Shown: piece after piece, positions 23,423 to 31,935 of the stretch | How positions within the stretch are numbered: position 1 is the first letter of the stretch | How the letters are laid out: every line of letters begins with the position of its first letter | Assembly: GCA_019637635.1 (NCBI GenBank) | Contig: JAHBVI010000003.1 | Span: 54,223-118,222 of the forward strand | DNA length: 64,000 bases | From: Anaerolineae bacterium | Lineage (GTDB): Bacteria > Chloroflexota > Anaerolineae > Promineifilales > Promineifilaceae | Reading direction: 5' to 3' | The notes under the pieces: model-generated | The model's database searches: none | Told to the model about the DNA's origin: nothing | The model's input: the letters and a program-made list of their open reading frames with translations, nothing else | Translations under genes and position numbers: made by a program

Positions 23423-25543
23423 ATGTTACGCAAGAGATTTTTTCATCTGGTCATTGGTTCAATGGCCGCCCTGTTTTTAGCCGCCGCCAGTGGCGCCCAC
23501 CCCGCCGCCGCCGAGCCTCAGGCCACCTGTACTTCCAATGGTAATGGCAACTGGACAGCAATTAGCTGGACAGGATGTGCTGGTGTTCCCCAAAATGGGG
23601 ATGATGTCATCATTGCTGCCGCGAATACCGTCACTGTCAACGCCAACACAAACACCCTTGCCAGCCTAACCGTTAATGGCACCTTAAATGTCGGCAATAA
23701 TAATACGGCGCGAACGATCACGGTCAACGGCCCAGTGTCCATTAATACTGGTGGTACGTTTCAAGTGCCCGTAACCAGCAACACGACTCACAGCCTGATC
23801 GTGCGTGGTAATTTCATCAATGATGGCACATTCAACGCCCGTACCGATGGCAACAGCCTGATGACGACAACCTTTGGCGGCACCGCCAGCCAGACGGTTA
23901 GCGGCACAGGAGCCACCACTAATTTCAACCTGATCACCGTCAATAATACGGGCGGGGCCGGCAACAACATCGTGGAAATCGCCTCCACCAACTTCGCCCC
24001 CGCCAATGGTTTTCTGACCTTGACCAATGGCATTCTCAAGTTAGCCGGTTCTTACACCCTGAGCAATAACATCTTTACCGCAGCCGCTTATACCATTCCC
24101 GCCAGTGGCGGGTTATGGCTGGACAACCCCAATGTAACCGTTAACGGACAAAATGGCACTGCCACCTTGAATGGCAGATTGCAGATTACTCAAGGGACCT
24201 ACAATGTCGGCTCAGGTGATAATAATAACCACCTTGAATATGGCAACAACGCCGAGCTTGTCATGGATGGGGGTAGCTTAAATGTTCATTGCTATTTTCG
24301 CAACAGCAATTTTGCAGGGACTAATATCATCAATTTCCAAATGTTTGGTGGAACCATGACTGTGATGAATAGACCCAGCAATTGTACTACTGGCGGGGGT
24401 CGTGGCAGTTTTGATATTAGCTCTACCGATTCATCCTTCCACATGGATGGCGGCACCATCGTCATTGGGCGAGAAAATACCAATAGTACCGATTTGCTTG
24501 ATTACCGCAATATTGCCGATACAGTAACTATTACCGGAGGAACGGTGCAGTTCGGCAACAACAGTTCGCCAACTGGAGGAACATATAATGTTGGAGCCAC
24601 CGCCGGGACTAATCTCAATGTACTACCTAATGTTGTTCTCAATCAAACCAACCCGCCGTCAGCAACATTGCGCCGCACCACCTTCATTTACGGAAGTCTA
24701 ACCATTAGCACCGGCGCAACGTTGAATGCCAATGGGCAAGCGGTGAACATTTCCGGCGACTGGACGAACAATGGCACGTTTACGTCTGGGACACAAACGA
24801 CCACTTTTAACGGCACAGCGCCGCAAACCATTTCCGGCAGTACCACGACGGCGTTTTCGACGCTAGTGGTAAACAGCGGCGCGACCGTCATCATCCCCGA
24901 TGCGCCCACCATCCCCACAGCAGCGGTTGCCGTCACCAACAACGGGACCATGCAGCAGACGCGCCCGGTTAACAATGCCAATGTAGATTTCCTGCACATC
25001 ACCGACGGGACGGCTCTGGTGCGCTATCGCGGCGTCACCATAGATACCACTCCTACCGGCGGCACAAACCTGGGCAGCACCACTGTCACGGTGCGCCATC
25101 TGAACACAGGCGAGTATTGCACCGAACATGGCGCAACGTCTCCAACCTATGCCGGGCGGTGTTACCAGATCACGCCCACCACCGATGGCGCGGCGCGGGT
25201 GCGGCTGTGGGCGCTGACCGGCAGTGAACTGAATGGCATCGCCGAAGCCAATCTGTCGGTGTACCGCAATCAGCCAGATGGCGGCCCAACCTGGGTGGAA
25301 TTGACCACGAACCGGGCAACGGGCAACGCCGACGCCGGCGTTTACAGCTATGCCGAAGGGGATGCACCGGGATTCTCTCACTTCTTGTTGGGGCAGGCGG
25401 GGTTTGCGCCAACGGCCGTCACCCTCACCACCTTTACCACTGCCACCGCTATGCCGTTCACGGCCGTTGTGGTGATATTCCTGGTGTTATTCAGCCTGTT
25501 AGCGATGGGGGCGTGGCAGTTAGCGGTAATCCGTAATCGGTAA
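23423..25543 (+). CDS. Large secreted surface protein, repetitive beta-helix type
   Basis: This 706-residue protein starts MLRKRFFHLVIGSMAALFLA with a clear signal peptide. It continues as many short Asn/Thr/Gly-rich beta repeats (VNGTLNVGNN, GDWTNNGTFTSG, TFNGTAPQTISG) resembling polymer-forming or parallel beta-helix surface proteins. Residues near 630 form a separate domain (EYCTEHG ... GRCYQI). A C-terminal membrane helix (AVVVIFLVLFSLLAMGAW) and a short basic tail anchor it. AAGGAGG lies before the ATG. Base use differs: ACGGCCGT is absent for about 2 kb and returns only at the very end, so the repeats may be transferred or under special selection. The last codons (RNR) come from an intergenic repeat. 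Confidence 0.8.
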   Translation: MLRKRFFHLVIGSMAALFLAAASGAHPAAAEPQATCTSNGNGNWTAISWTGCAGVPQNGDDVIIAAANTVTVNANTNTLASLTVNGTLNVGNNNTARTITVNGPVSINTGGTFQVPVTSNTTHSLIVRGNFINDGTFNARTDGNSLMTTTFGGTASQTVSGTGATTNFNLITVNNTGGAGNNIVEIASTNFAPANGFLTLTNGILKLAGSYTLSNNIFTAAAYTIPASGGLWLDNPNVTVNGQNGTATLNGRLQITQGTYNVGSGDNNNHLEYGNNAELVMDGGSLNVHCYFRNSNFAGTNIINFQMFGGTMTVMNRPSNCTTGGGRGSFDISSTDSSFHMDGGTIVIGRENTNSTDLLDYRNIADTVTITGGTVQFGNNSSPTGGTYNVGATAGTNLNVLPNVVLNQTNPPSATLRRTTFIYGSLTISTGATLNANGQAVNISGDWTNNGTFTSGTQTTTFNGTAPQTISGSTTTAFSTLVVNSGATVIIPDAPTIPTAAVAVTNNGTMQQTRPVNNANVDFLHITDGTALVRYRGVTIDTTPTGGTNLGSTTVTVRHLNTGEYCTEHGATSPTYAGRCYQITPTTDGAARVRLWALTGSELNGIAEANLSVYRNQPDGGPTWVELTTNRATGNADAGVYSYAEGDAPGFSHFLLGQAGFAPTAVTLTTFTTATAMPFTAVVVIFLVLFSLLAMGAWQLAVIRNR

Positions 25544-25564
25544 TCGGACTTCGAGTTATAGGCA

Positions 25565-25603
25565 AAAAGTCGCCAGCAGGCTGGGCTGCTGGCGGCTTTT
25601 TTT
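25565..25603 (+). terminator. Rho-independent terminator of the surface protein gene
   Basis: GCCAGCAG and CTGCTGGC pair around GCTGGG, followed by GGC and seven T. It ends at the stop of the convergent epimerase-like gene. Confidence 0.9.
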
Positions 25604-25604
25604 G

Positions 25605-26552
25605 TCAGTTGGAGGCATAGGCGGCCCGGCGGTCGCGGCGGCGGGCCAGTTCGCTGGTGTACTGCCGGCCCAGGGTAGCGGCGTGTTGGCGCGCCCAATC
25701 CGTCAGGCGGGTGGTACCGGTGGGGGGCGTATCCACATAGAGCAAGTCGGCCATCAACCCTTCAATTTCCTCGCGGGTGATCAGCACATCGTCCACCAGG
25801 CGGCCCACCACCTGCCCAGCAATAAAACCAGGCGTGGGGGGGATGGAGAGCAACGGCCGTTTCACCCCCAATATCTGCGCCAACGTTTGTACCAGTTCCC
25901 GATAGGTAAACGTCTCCGGGCCAATGGCATTGAGGATGACGTTTTGGTCGCTGTCCCCCTGGGCCACCGCCAGCCGCGCCAGATCATCCACATAAATCGG
26001 CTGCAAGCGATACTGCCCATCGCCAAACAGGCCAAACACCGGAAACTTACGCAGCAGCCAGGCGATGTTGTTGATCAGAATATCCTCTTTGCCAAACAAC
26101 ACTGTTGGCCGCAAAATGGCATAGGAAAGACCGGTCTCCATCAAGGCCTGCTCCAACACCGCCTTGCCGCGAAAGTATTCCAGCGGCGAATCGAGCGCCG
26201 GGTTGGTAATGCTCACGTGGACGATGCGCTGCACCCCGGCGGCTTTGGCCGCCTGGAAGAGGGTGATGCTGTTTTGCACGGCGTCGGCGTGTTTGAACGT
26301 TTTGTGGTTGAAGCGCACCCAATAGGTGTTGTACAGCACCGATACCCCGTGCAGCGATTCTGCCAGTTGGTCGGGATTGTCAAAATGAAAGGGGCGGGCG
26401 GGGATACGGCCGTGAAAAGCATTGTCCCGGTCAACCGAATTTGTCAACGTTACCACTTGTCTACCCTGGGCCAACAGCCGCCGGGCAATATATTTGCCAG
26501 AGTACCCAAACGCGCCGGTGATAGCATGGATGGGGGTTGTGTGTTCTGTCAT
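25605..26552 (-). CDS. NAD(P)-binding epimerase/NmrA-like protein
   Basis: This 315-residue Rossmann-fold protein has a nucleotide site ITGAFGYSGKYIARRLL (GxxGxxG) at about 10-28. Family features include VHVSITNP and the AILRPTVLFGKEDILINNIAW stretch, as in NmrA/NDUFA9-like proteins that bind NAD(P)H and often a nucleotide-sugar or quinone-related partner. GGAGG precedes the ATG at 26552. The MarR/GbsR regulator gene lies just upstream on the same strand, so the two may form a unit. The reaction is not identifiable. Confidence 0.8.
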   Translation of the reverse strand: MTEHTTPIHAITGAFGYSGKYIARRLLAQGRQVVTLTNSVDRDNAFHGRIPARPFHFDNPDQLAESLHGVSVLYNTYWVRFNHKTFKHADAVQNSITLFQAAKAAGVQRIVHVSITNPALDSPLEYFRGKAVLEQALMETGLSYAILRPTVLFGKEDILINNIAWLLRKFPVFGLFGDGQYRLQPIYVDDLARLAVAQGDSDQNVILNAIGPETFTYRELVQTLAQILGVKRPLLSIPPTPGFIAGQVVGRLVDDVLITREEIEGLMADLLYVDTPPTGTTRLTDWARQHAATLGRQYTSELARRRDRRAAYASN

Positions 26553-26567
26553 GGTTTGCCTCCATAA

Positions 26568-26602
26568 AATTGTCAATTGATAATTGCCAATTGGCAATTT
26601 CT
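26568..26602. repeat. Short inverted repeat AATTGCCAATTGGCAATT
   Basis: A palindrome (ATTGCCAATTGGCAAT) lies between the regulator stop and the epimerase-like start. It could be an operator or a transcript hairpin. Confidence 0.6.
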
Positions 26603-27131
26603 ACTGATTGCCAAACAACCGCGACAGCGTACCCGAACGCAGGTTATCCAGCGCAATCAGCATCGCCACCAGGTTGTCCAGGCTGTTAAAAAAGTCCTGG
26701 ATATTGGTCATGCGCTGCTGGTAGAAAACGGCCGTGTCCGCATCGGCCGCCAACGCTTCCGGCGTCCGCGCCAGTTCCAGGCTTTCCGCCACCGCCCGCA
26801 GCGCCAGGTCAAATTCCTGCTGCTCCCGTTCCCGCAGCACACCGCGAATCACTTTCCAAAAGTCGGTCTCGGCGGTGTAATAATCCTTGCGGTCGCCCAC
26901 TTCCAGATGTTTATGCACCATGCCCAACCGTTCCAGGGTGCGCACATTGGTGCTGACCGCTCCCTTCGTCACCCCCACCTGATCCACCAGTTCATCCAGA
27001 GAAACTGGCTGCGGCGACAGGTAAATGGCGCCATAAATAGCGCCCATCGCTTTGGGAAAGCCCCAAAAATGGCTGATGCGGCTCATATTTTGGATAAAAT
27101 TCTGCCGGGCCAGGGCGAGTTGGTCTTCCAT
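26601..27131 (-). CDS. GbsR/MarR family transcriptional regulator
   Basis: This 176-residue protein starts MEDQLALARQNFIQNMSRIS. A winged helix-turn-helix is at about 35-95 (LVDQVGVTKGAVSTNVRTLERLGMV, with the wing at GDRKDYYTA). The C-terminal helical part (FYQQRMTNIQDFFNSLDN) would dimerise. AAAGGAGG precedes the ATG at 27131. A near-consensus promoter (27173-27200) and a perfect 16-bp palindrome at the start point (27154-27169) indicate autorepression. The downstream epimerase-like gene is the likely co-regulated gene. GbsR-type members sense osmolytes or choline; the ligand here is unknown. Confidence 0.85.
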   Translation of the reverse strand: MEDQLALARQNFIQNMSRISHFWGFPKAMGAIYGAIYLSPQPVSLDELVDQVGVTKGAVSTNVRTLERLGMVHKHLEVGDRKDYYTAETDFWKVIRGVLREREQQEFDLALRAVAESLELARTPEALAADADTAVFYQQRMTNIQDFFNSLDNLVAMLIALDNLRSGTLSRLFGNQ

Positions 27132-27153
27132 GTGGCCTCCTTTGTGCAATACG

Positions 27154-27169
27154 TTTAGTTCAAACTAAA
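27154..27169 (-). promoter_or_regulatory. Candidate operator of the GbsR/MarR-type gene
   Basis: TTTAGTTCAAACTAAA is a 7+2+7 perfect palindrome placed across the expected transcription start, four bases downstream of the -10 on the minus strand. Confidence 0.6.
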
Positions 27170-27172
27170 TGT

Positions 27173-27200
27173 ATTATACAAAAGCGAGTAAGGATGTCAA
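27173..27200 (-). promoter_or_regulatory. Consensus sigma-70 promoter of the GbsR/MarR-type gene
   Basis: On the minus strand TTGACA (27195-27200), 16 bases, TATAAT (27173-27178). It lies at and just before the start of the yceI remnant. Confidence 0.8.
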
Positions 27201-27201
27201 G

Positions 27202-27351
27202 ACGGCCGTGTCTGCCACCCAGCTCACCGGCACGGCCACGGCCACCGTCAGCCGGGGCGACTATGGCCTGCAAATTCCCAGTGTGCCTAATGTGGCCAAC
27301 GTAGAAGAAGAGGTAGAGTTGATTATTGATTTTGTAGCCAATGCGTCGTAG
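27202..27351 (+). pseudogene. 3' remnant of a YceI-family gene
   Basis: In the plus frame ending at 27351, about 48 residues (LTGTATATVSRGDYGLQIPS, then ANVEEEVELIIDF) match the C-terminal strands of YceI-like polyisoprenoid-binding proteins. The usual 120-residue N-terminal part and its start are missing. Its terminator survives at 27373-27406. The regulator's promoter now lies at its broken 5' end. The family match is from memory of the consensus, so moderate confidence. Confidence 0.6.
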
Positions 27352-27372
27352 AGAGTGGTAATCGGGAAGAGA

Positions 27373-27406
27373 GGGACGCCGTAATACCTACGGCCGTCCC
27401 TTTTTT
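27373..27406 (+). terminator. Terminator built on an ACGGCCGT arm
   Basis: GGGACGCCGT and ACGGCCGTCCC form the stem (one base missing on the left), with TTTTTT after. It serves the yceI remnant and lies at the stop of the BtrH-like gene. Confidence 0.7.
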
Positions 27407-28610
27407 ATTGCATAGCCACTTTGAGGGCGGCAATTGCTTCGCTTTCAATGTCGTGAATGTGCATCATATGGTCGGCGATGTTTTGGCGCACGGCCGTGAC
27501 CCCCCTGGCGTCTAATGGAAAATCACGCGCCACTTCGTCCATGATGACTTCGAGACGGCCGTCAATCCCCTTCATCTCCTCCACAGCCCCATTCCCCTGC
27601 GTGTTGAATAGTTCGCGCCGCCGTAACATCAGTTCACGGGTCTCTTTGAAGGGAGCGACTTCATCTGGCAGCAGTGCCAGACTGAGTGCATCCCAGGCGG
27701 TCGCACTGCGGCGGAAATGAGCCGCCGCCTCGGTCAGCGCCGGTTTGTGCAACAGGACAGCCGCTTCTTCCAGAAAATCAGCATATACATCCCGTTCGGC
27801 GTGCCCCTGTTTGCCAAAAATGTTGATGTCGCCAAAGGCATTGGTTAGCCCGGACAACATCTTACGGCCGGCGGGGAACTCTTTTTCCCAACTCAGGCGA
27901 GCGGTAGATTTGGTCAGCAGTTCGGCCCACCAGCGGTAGGCTTGCAGGCCAAAGTTGTTCCGGCTGCCCTTCGGCGGTTTCTCCGTAAACAGTTTGAGGC
28001 AATCCCAGATACCCAACTGTACGGCCGATGGCAGCTTTTCCGGCAAGGGTGGTTCCAGCGTCATCAAGCGGGATTTGTCTTTCTTCACCCGGCCACGCGC
28101 TGCCGCCAGTTCAGCGGTGGTAATAGTCAGCGGTACATGCGCCCGGTCGGCAATGCACACCTGATCGGCCGTTTCGTCATATCCATAAACCAGAATCGGG
28201 AACATGGCCCACATCCCGTCATCATAGGACAGCGCATTGTAGGGCAGGCTCCACATATCAGCCCAGACGATGGCGGGCAGCCCCTCTTCCAGAGCAGCCA
28301 CCAGATTGGCGACTCCCTTTTCCGGCTTGTTGGTCTGCTGCACATTCTGCACCACGCCCAGACGGGAAAGCATGGTATCGAACGGGGCAAACGTGCTGCG
28401 CGTGAGGATGCGGGCGTGGGGATCATACCCTTCGTAGGCGAAGGAAAAGTAACCCATCGCCACGCCGCCGCTGATGCCCATGAGCAGTGCTTCGCTGTAC
28501 GGCCGTGCTGTGTGCGGCGCTTTTACACCAATATAGTCAAAATAGTTGCGTACCGTGCCTGTTTCCCAGTGACGGCCGTTGAACTGCGTGTAATTTTTCA
28601 AAATCGGCAT
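27405..28610 (-). CDS. BtrH-like N-terminal domain / DUF4872 protein
   Basis: This 401-residue protein starts MPILKNYTQFNGRHWETG. The first 150 residues fit the BtrH N-terminal domain (NYFDYIGVKAPHTARPYSEA, and GLPAIVWADMWSLPYN), which in butirosin biosynthesis is an acyltransferase with cysteine-protease-like fold; in this one a His-rather than Cys-type start is seen, so activity is open. The C-terminal part fits DUF4872. AAGGA lies before the ATG at 28610. No aminoglycoside-type genes are near, so a butirosin role is unlikely; it is an orphan of unknown substrate. Confidence 0.75.
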   Translation of the reverse strand: MPILKNYTQFNGRHWETGTVRNYFDYIGVKAPHTARPYSEALLMGISGGVAMGYFSFAYEGYDPHARILTRSTFAPFDTMLSRLGVVQNVQQTNKPEKGVANLVAALEEGLPAIVWADMWSLPYNALSYDDGMWAMFPILVYGYDETADQVCIADRAHVPLTITTAELAAARGRVKKDKSRLMTLEPPLPEKLPSAVQLGIWDCLKLFTEKPPKGSRNNFGLQAYRWWAELLTKSTARLSWEKEFPAGRKMLSGLTNAFGDINIFGKQGHAERDVYADFLEEAAVLLHKPALTEAAAHFRRSATAWDALSLALLPDEVAPFKETRELMLRRRELFNTQGNGAVEEMKGIDGRLEVIMDEVARDFPLDARGVTAVRQNIADHMMHIHDIESEAIAALKVAMQ

Positions 28611-28649
28611 GTCTATTTTCCTTGTCAAGACAGTTTTTGTCCACTGGTC

Positions 28650-28735
28650 ATTCCGAGCGTAGTCTTCGGAGCGAGGAATCCCTCCTCTATGCAAGTGCAG
28701 GGTCTTCTTCCTCGAAGACTCGTCTGAATGACCGT
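28650..28735. repeat. Inverted repeat with GGTCATTC ends
   Basis: GGTCATTCCGAGCGTAGTCTTCGGAGCGAGG on the left pairs in part with CTTCCTCGAAGACTCGTCTGAATGACC on the right. The length of about 85 bp and the ends suggest a MITE-like unit. Confidence 0.7.
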
Positions 28736-28881
28736 AGAGGTGCAGCTTTCTTGTGAGTCATAGGCGCATTATAAGGCCGGTGACGACCGTGGCTGCAAAA
28801 TAGAGACATAGTATGCAAAGAAAATGACATCTGGCACTTGCCGCCGGTCGGCATCAGGCTACACTGGGTTCAGTAATTAGA

Positions 28882-28921
28882 GTTAGTGGCCGGTGGCTGG
28901 TACCTGTCACCGGCCACTAAC
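28882..28921. repeat. Inverted repeat, GTTAGTGGCCGGTG class
   Basis: GTTAGTGGCCGGTG and CACCGGCCACTAAC are perfect 14-bp arms. A related one lies at 54566. Confidence 0.85.
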
Positions 28922-28942
28922 CCATACCCACAAGGAGAAAAC

Positions 28943-29368
28943 ATGGACAAACAAACGTTTATTAACCACTTAAACGAAGACCTGGCTGGCGAACTGAGCG
29001 CCATCATCCAATACATCACCTATGCCGCCAAAGCCACCGGCCCCTACCGCCCCCAACTGGCCCAATTTTTCTTGACTGAAGTTGCCGACGAGCAGCTTCA
29101 CGCCCAATACCTGGCGAACAAAATTGTGGCCCTGGGTGGTGAACCGACCACCACGCCCCGCCCCGTCCCTCCCGCCCATAGCAACCGCGAGATGCTGGAA
29201 GCAGTTCTCGCCGCCGAACGGCAGGCCACTAAGGATTACACCCTCCGCGCCCAGGAAGCAGAAGCGTTTGGTGACAAGGGAGCGATGGTACAGCTAGAAG
29301 ATATGGTCCGCGATGAAAGCGGCCACTCGGAAGAAACAGAGCGGATGTTACGCGACTGGCCGCTTTAG
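28943..29368 (+). CDS. Ferritin-like di-iron protein
   Basis: This 141-residue four-helix protein begins MDKQTFINHLNEDLAGELSA and carries the di-iron ligands expected in bacterioferritin/ferritin-like domains: Glu in LAGELSAI, the ExxH in ADEQLHAQ, and a second ExxH in RDESGHSEE. AAGGAGAAAAC precedes the ATG. It may store iron or detoxify peroxide as a shell or a dimer. Length is shorter than bacterioferritin (about 158), closer to small ferritin-like proteins. Standalone gene. Confidence 0.85.
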   Translation: MDKQTFINHLNEDLAGELSAIIQYITYAAKATGPYRPQLAQFFLTEVADEQLHAQYLANKIVALGGEPTTTPRPVPPAHSNREMLEAVLAAERQATKDYTLRAQEAEAFGDKGAMVQLEDMVRDESGHSEETERMLRDWPL

Positions 29369-29373
29369 GGATT

Positions 29374-29432
29374 TGAGATGAAGAGATTGGGAGATTGAGA
29401 GAGTGGTGTCTTCAATCTCCTAATCTCACGCT
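29374..29432. repeat. GATTGGGAGATT-class inverted repeat
   Basis: GAGATTGGGAGATTGAGAG pairs with CTTCAATCTCCTAATCTC. It lies between convergent genes and can act as a terminator. Confidence 0.75.
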
Positions 29433-29450
29433 GGCAAACCAGGGGAGCGA

Positions 29451-31814
29451 TTATTTATCGAGTACCTCCCGTACTTTTGCCGTTAACTCAGCCGGTGAAA
29501 AAGGTTTGGGGAGAAATTCAATCTCAGAGGTGAGCAATCCATGGCGCACCACGACGTCATTTGTGTAGCCAGACATAAAGAGGATTTTCATTTGGGGGTG
29601 AAGCGTCTTTAGCTGTTCGGCCACTTCGCGCCCGCTCATCTGGGGTATAACCACATCCGTCAATAGTAAGTCAATTTTCTCCTGGTACTCACTGGCAAGT
29701 GATAGCGCCTGACGGCCGTTGCGCACCCCCAGGAGGATGTAGCCGGCTGTTTGTAATGTCCGTTGGACCAGTTCATATACCAGGTCATCATCTTCCACCA
29801 TCAAGATGGTCTCCGTACAGGCATGTGGTTCAGGCTGTATTTGTGATGAGGGTAAAGGTTGGGGAGCGCGGTCTTTGGCAGCGGGGAAATAAATCTTGAA
29901 CGTTGTGCCATGACCGGGTTCACTGTAGACAGAAATGTCGCCGCCGCTTTGTTTGATAATGCCATAGACGGTAGCCAAACCCAGACCGGTGCCTTTGCCT
30001 TGCTCTTTGGTGGTAAAAAATGGCTCAAAAATGCGGGCCTGGGTTTCTTTATTCATGCCATGGCCGGTATCTGTTACCGACAGCAGCACATAAGGGCCGG
30101 TAGAAACTTCAAAGTGGGTTTGGGCATACTGGCTATCGAGGTACACATTCCGGGTTTCAATCGTTAATTTGCCGCCGGTGGGCATGGCATCACGGCCGTT
30201 GACCACCAGATTCATAATCACCTGTTCCATCTGACCGGGGTCGGCCATGATGGGCCATAATGCTGGCTGGAGAACGGTAGCCAGCGTAATATCTTCACGG
30301 ATCAACCGATTCAGCATTTTTTGCAGATCAGCTATCAGGTCATTCAGATCGATCACCGCCAGTGTCAGCATTTGCTGGCGGCTGAAGGCCAATAGCTGCC
30401 GGGTCAGAGCCGTGGCCCGCTCACCGGCCCGCCGAATCTGTTCCAGGTCTTTGATGGTGCGCCCCTCGGCCGCCGTCCGATACTCGATAAGATCGGCATA
30501 CCCCATGATGACGGTGAGCAGGTTATTGAAATCGTGCGCCACGCCGCTGGCTAAGCGCCCAATACTTTCCAGCTTCTGCGACTGACGCAGTTGCTCCTCC
30601 AACTTTATCCGCGCTTCCTCGGCCTGTTTTTGTTTGGTGATGTCACGGCCGATGAACAGAACACTCACCACCTGCCCATGATGATCATATTCGGGCACAA
30701 ACCGCAGATGATGGTGGAACGGTTCCAGCCCCGGCACATCGGTTACAGAAATTTCCGTCTCAACGGCCGTGCCGGTTTCTAGCGCCTCCCTGAGCTTCTC
30801 GTCAAAGGTTTGCGCTCCAGGTACGCCGGGTGATAGTTCTACGGCCGTTTTACCCAAAATCTCCGGTTGGGGACGACCAAATAGTTTTTCCAGGGCCGGG
30901 TTCACATAGACTACACGGCCGTAACGATCATAACGGCCAATAAAATCGGGTGAATTCTCTACCAGCGCCCGAAATTCCTGTTCCTGTTTATGGCGGAGTT
31001 CCTCAATTTGCCGCCGGACGGTAATGTCCTCGGTGATCCCCACAATCCGGTAAATACGCCCCACCTCGTTGCGAATCGGCAGCAGCTTGGTGCGCAGGTA
31101 AAGATAGCCCTTCCCAAAGGATGAAAGCCCGGATTGGATATACTCAACGTCCGTGCCCGTATCCACACACCGCTGGCACTCACGTGTCAGATCGGCGGCA
31201 TTAGCCGGTGATAACAGCTCCGCCAAAGTTTTCCCTCTGGTTTCGGCCGCCGTTGCCCCCAAAGCACGTTCGGCCGCCGGGTTGGCCCCGGCGTGCAAAA
31301 ACCGGCCATCTTCGGTGACATCCAGTAGAAAAATCACATCGGAGACATTTTCAAATATCTCCCGGTAACGGCGTTCATTGCTTTCCAGCAAGTGCAGGTG
31401 CGACAGCCGTTCTTCTTCGGCCTGTTTGCGTTCACTGATGTCACGCACAATGCCCAGCAGATGGCCGTTGGAGAGAATCTGGGCGCTGATTTCTACGGGG
31501 AGGGGACGGCCGTCTTTACAGATTAACCGCCGTTCCTTGAGCAGGGTTTTTCTGGCACGCAGGTCATCCAGGCGCAGCGGATCTCTCATTTTGTCTTCAG
31601 CCGGGATCAAGTCTGACAGTGAAAGGTTCAATATCTCTTCTGAAGTGTAGCCCAACATCTCGCAGCCGCGCCGGTTCACCTTGATGTAGCGCCCCGTCGC
31701 GTCGGCGATAAAAATGCCATCGCCCGCCTGTTCAAAAAGAGCTTGATACAATTCCTCTGTGGTGTAAGAAGCGTTGGATTCTCCCAATGTTATCTCTGGT
31801 TCATGGTGAGCCAT
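29451..31814 (-). CDS. PAS-rich hybrid histidine kinase with C-terminal receiver
   Basis: This 787-residue protein has no membrane helix, so it is probably cytoplasmic. Domain order: PAS (about 22-140), PAS (151-270), PAS (280-400), HisKA with phospho-acceptor His near 425 (VAHDFNNLL), HATPase_c with NLVVNGRDAMP and DTGHGM boxes, and a receiver from about 670 with the acceptor Asp near 718 (LLTDVVIPQMSG). A GGGAG site lies near the ATG at 31814. No separate response regulator adjoins it, so the receiver may pass phosphate on through a phosphorelay. Signal unknown. Confidence 0.9.
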   Translation of the reverse strand: MAHHEPEITLGESNASYTTEELYQALFEQAGDGIFIADATGRYIKVNRRGCEMLGYTSEEILNLSLSDLIPAEDKMRDPLRLDDLRARKTLLKERRLICKDGRPLPVEISAQILSNGHLLGIVRDISERKQAEEERLSHLHLLESNERRYREIFENVSDVIFLLDVTEDGRFLHAGANPAAERALGATAAETRGKTLAELLSPANAADLTRECQRCVDTGTDVEYIQSGLSSFGKGYLYLRTKLLPIRNEVGRIYRIVGITEDITVRRQIEELRHKQEQEFRALVENSPDFIGRYDRYGRVVYVNPALEKLFGRPQPEILGKTAVELSPGVPGAQTFDEKLREALETGTAVETEISVTDVPGLEPFHHHLRFVPEYDHHGQVVSVLFIGRDITKQKQAEEARIKLEEQLRQSQKLESIGRLASGVAHDFNNLLTVIMGYADLIEYRTAAEGRTIKDLEQIRRAGERATALTRQLLAFSRQQMLTLAVIDLNDLIADLQKMLNRLIREDITLATVLQPALWPIMADPGQMEQVIMNLVVNGRDAMPTGGKLTIETRNVYLDSQYAQTHFEVSTGPYVLLSVTDTGHGMNKETQARIFEPFFTTKEQGKGTGLGLATVYGIIKQSGGDISVYSEPGHGTTFKIYFPAAKDRAPQPLPSSQIQPEPHACTETILMVEDDDLVYELVQRTLQTAGYILLGVRNGRQALSLASEYQEKIDLLLTDVVIPQMSGREVAEQLKTLHPQMKILFMSGYTNDVVVRHGLLTSEIEFLPKPFSPAELTAKVREVLDK

Positions 31815-31900
31815 AGCTACTCCCGTTTCAGTCAGCCTGTACTGTGGATGTTAACACCTCAGTAACAGCCTGTAAATCCCGATTTAGCTGGCGAAAACTT

Positions 31901-31909
31901 TGCTATAAT
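31901..31909 (+). promoter_or_regulatory. Extended -10 promoter of the radical SAM gene
   Basis: TGCTATAAT at 31901-31909 is an extended -10; no good -35 was found. The ATG is 27 bases downstream. Confidence 0.5.
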
Positions 31910-31935
31910 CGAGGTCACAACTCGTAAAAGCAGGT

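Larger units (their letters stand above)
28611..28942. other. Spacer between divergent genes with two inverted repeats
   Basis: These 332 bases hold the repeats at 28650 and 28882 and the AAGGAGAAAAC site of the ferritin-like gene. No gene was found. Confidence 0.5.

Noticed and set aside
27169..27351. Complete small gene of 60 codons
   Set aside because: The translation is only the C-terminal part of a YceI-type protein, and its first ATG lies within the promoter/operator region of the divergent regulator, so it is listed as a remnant.
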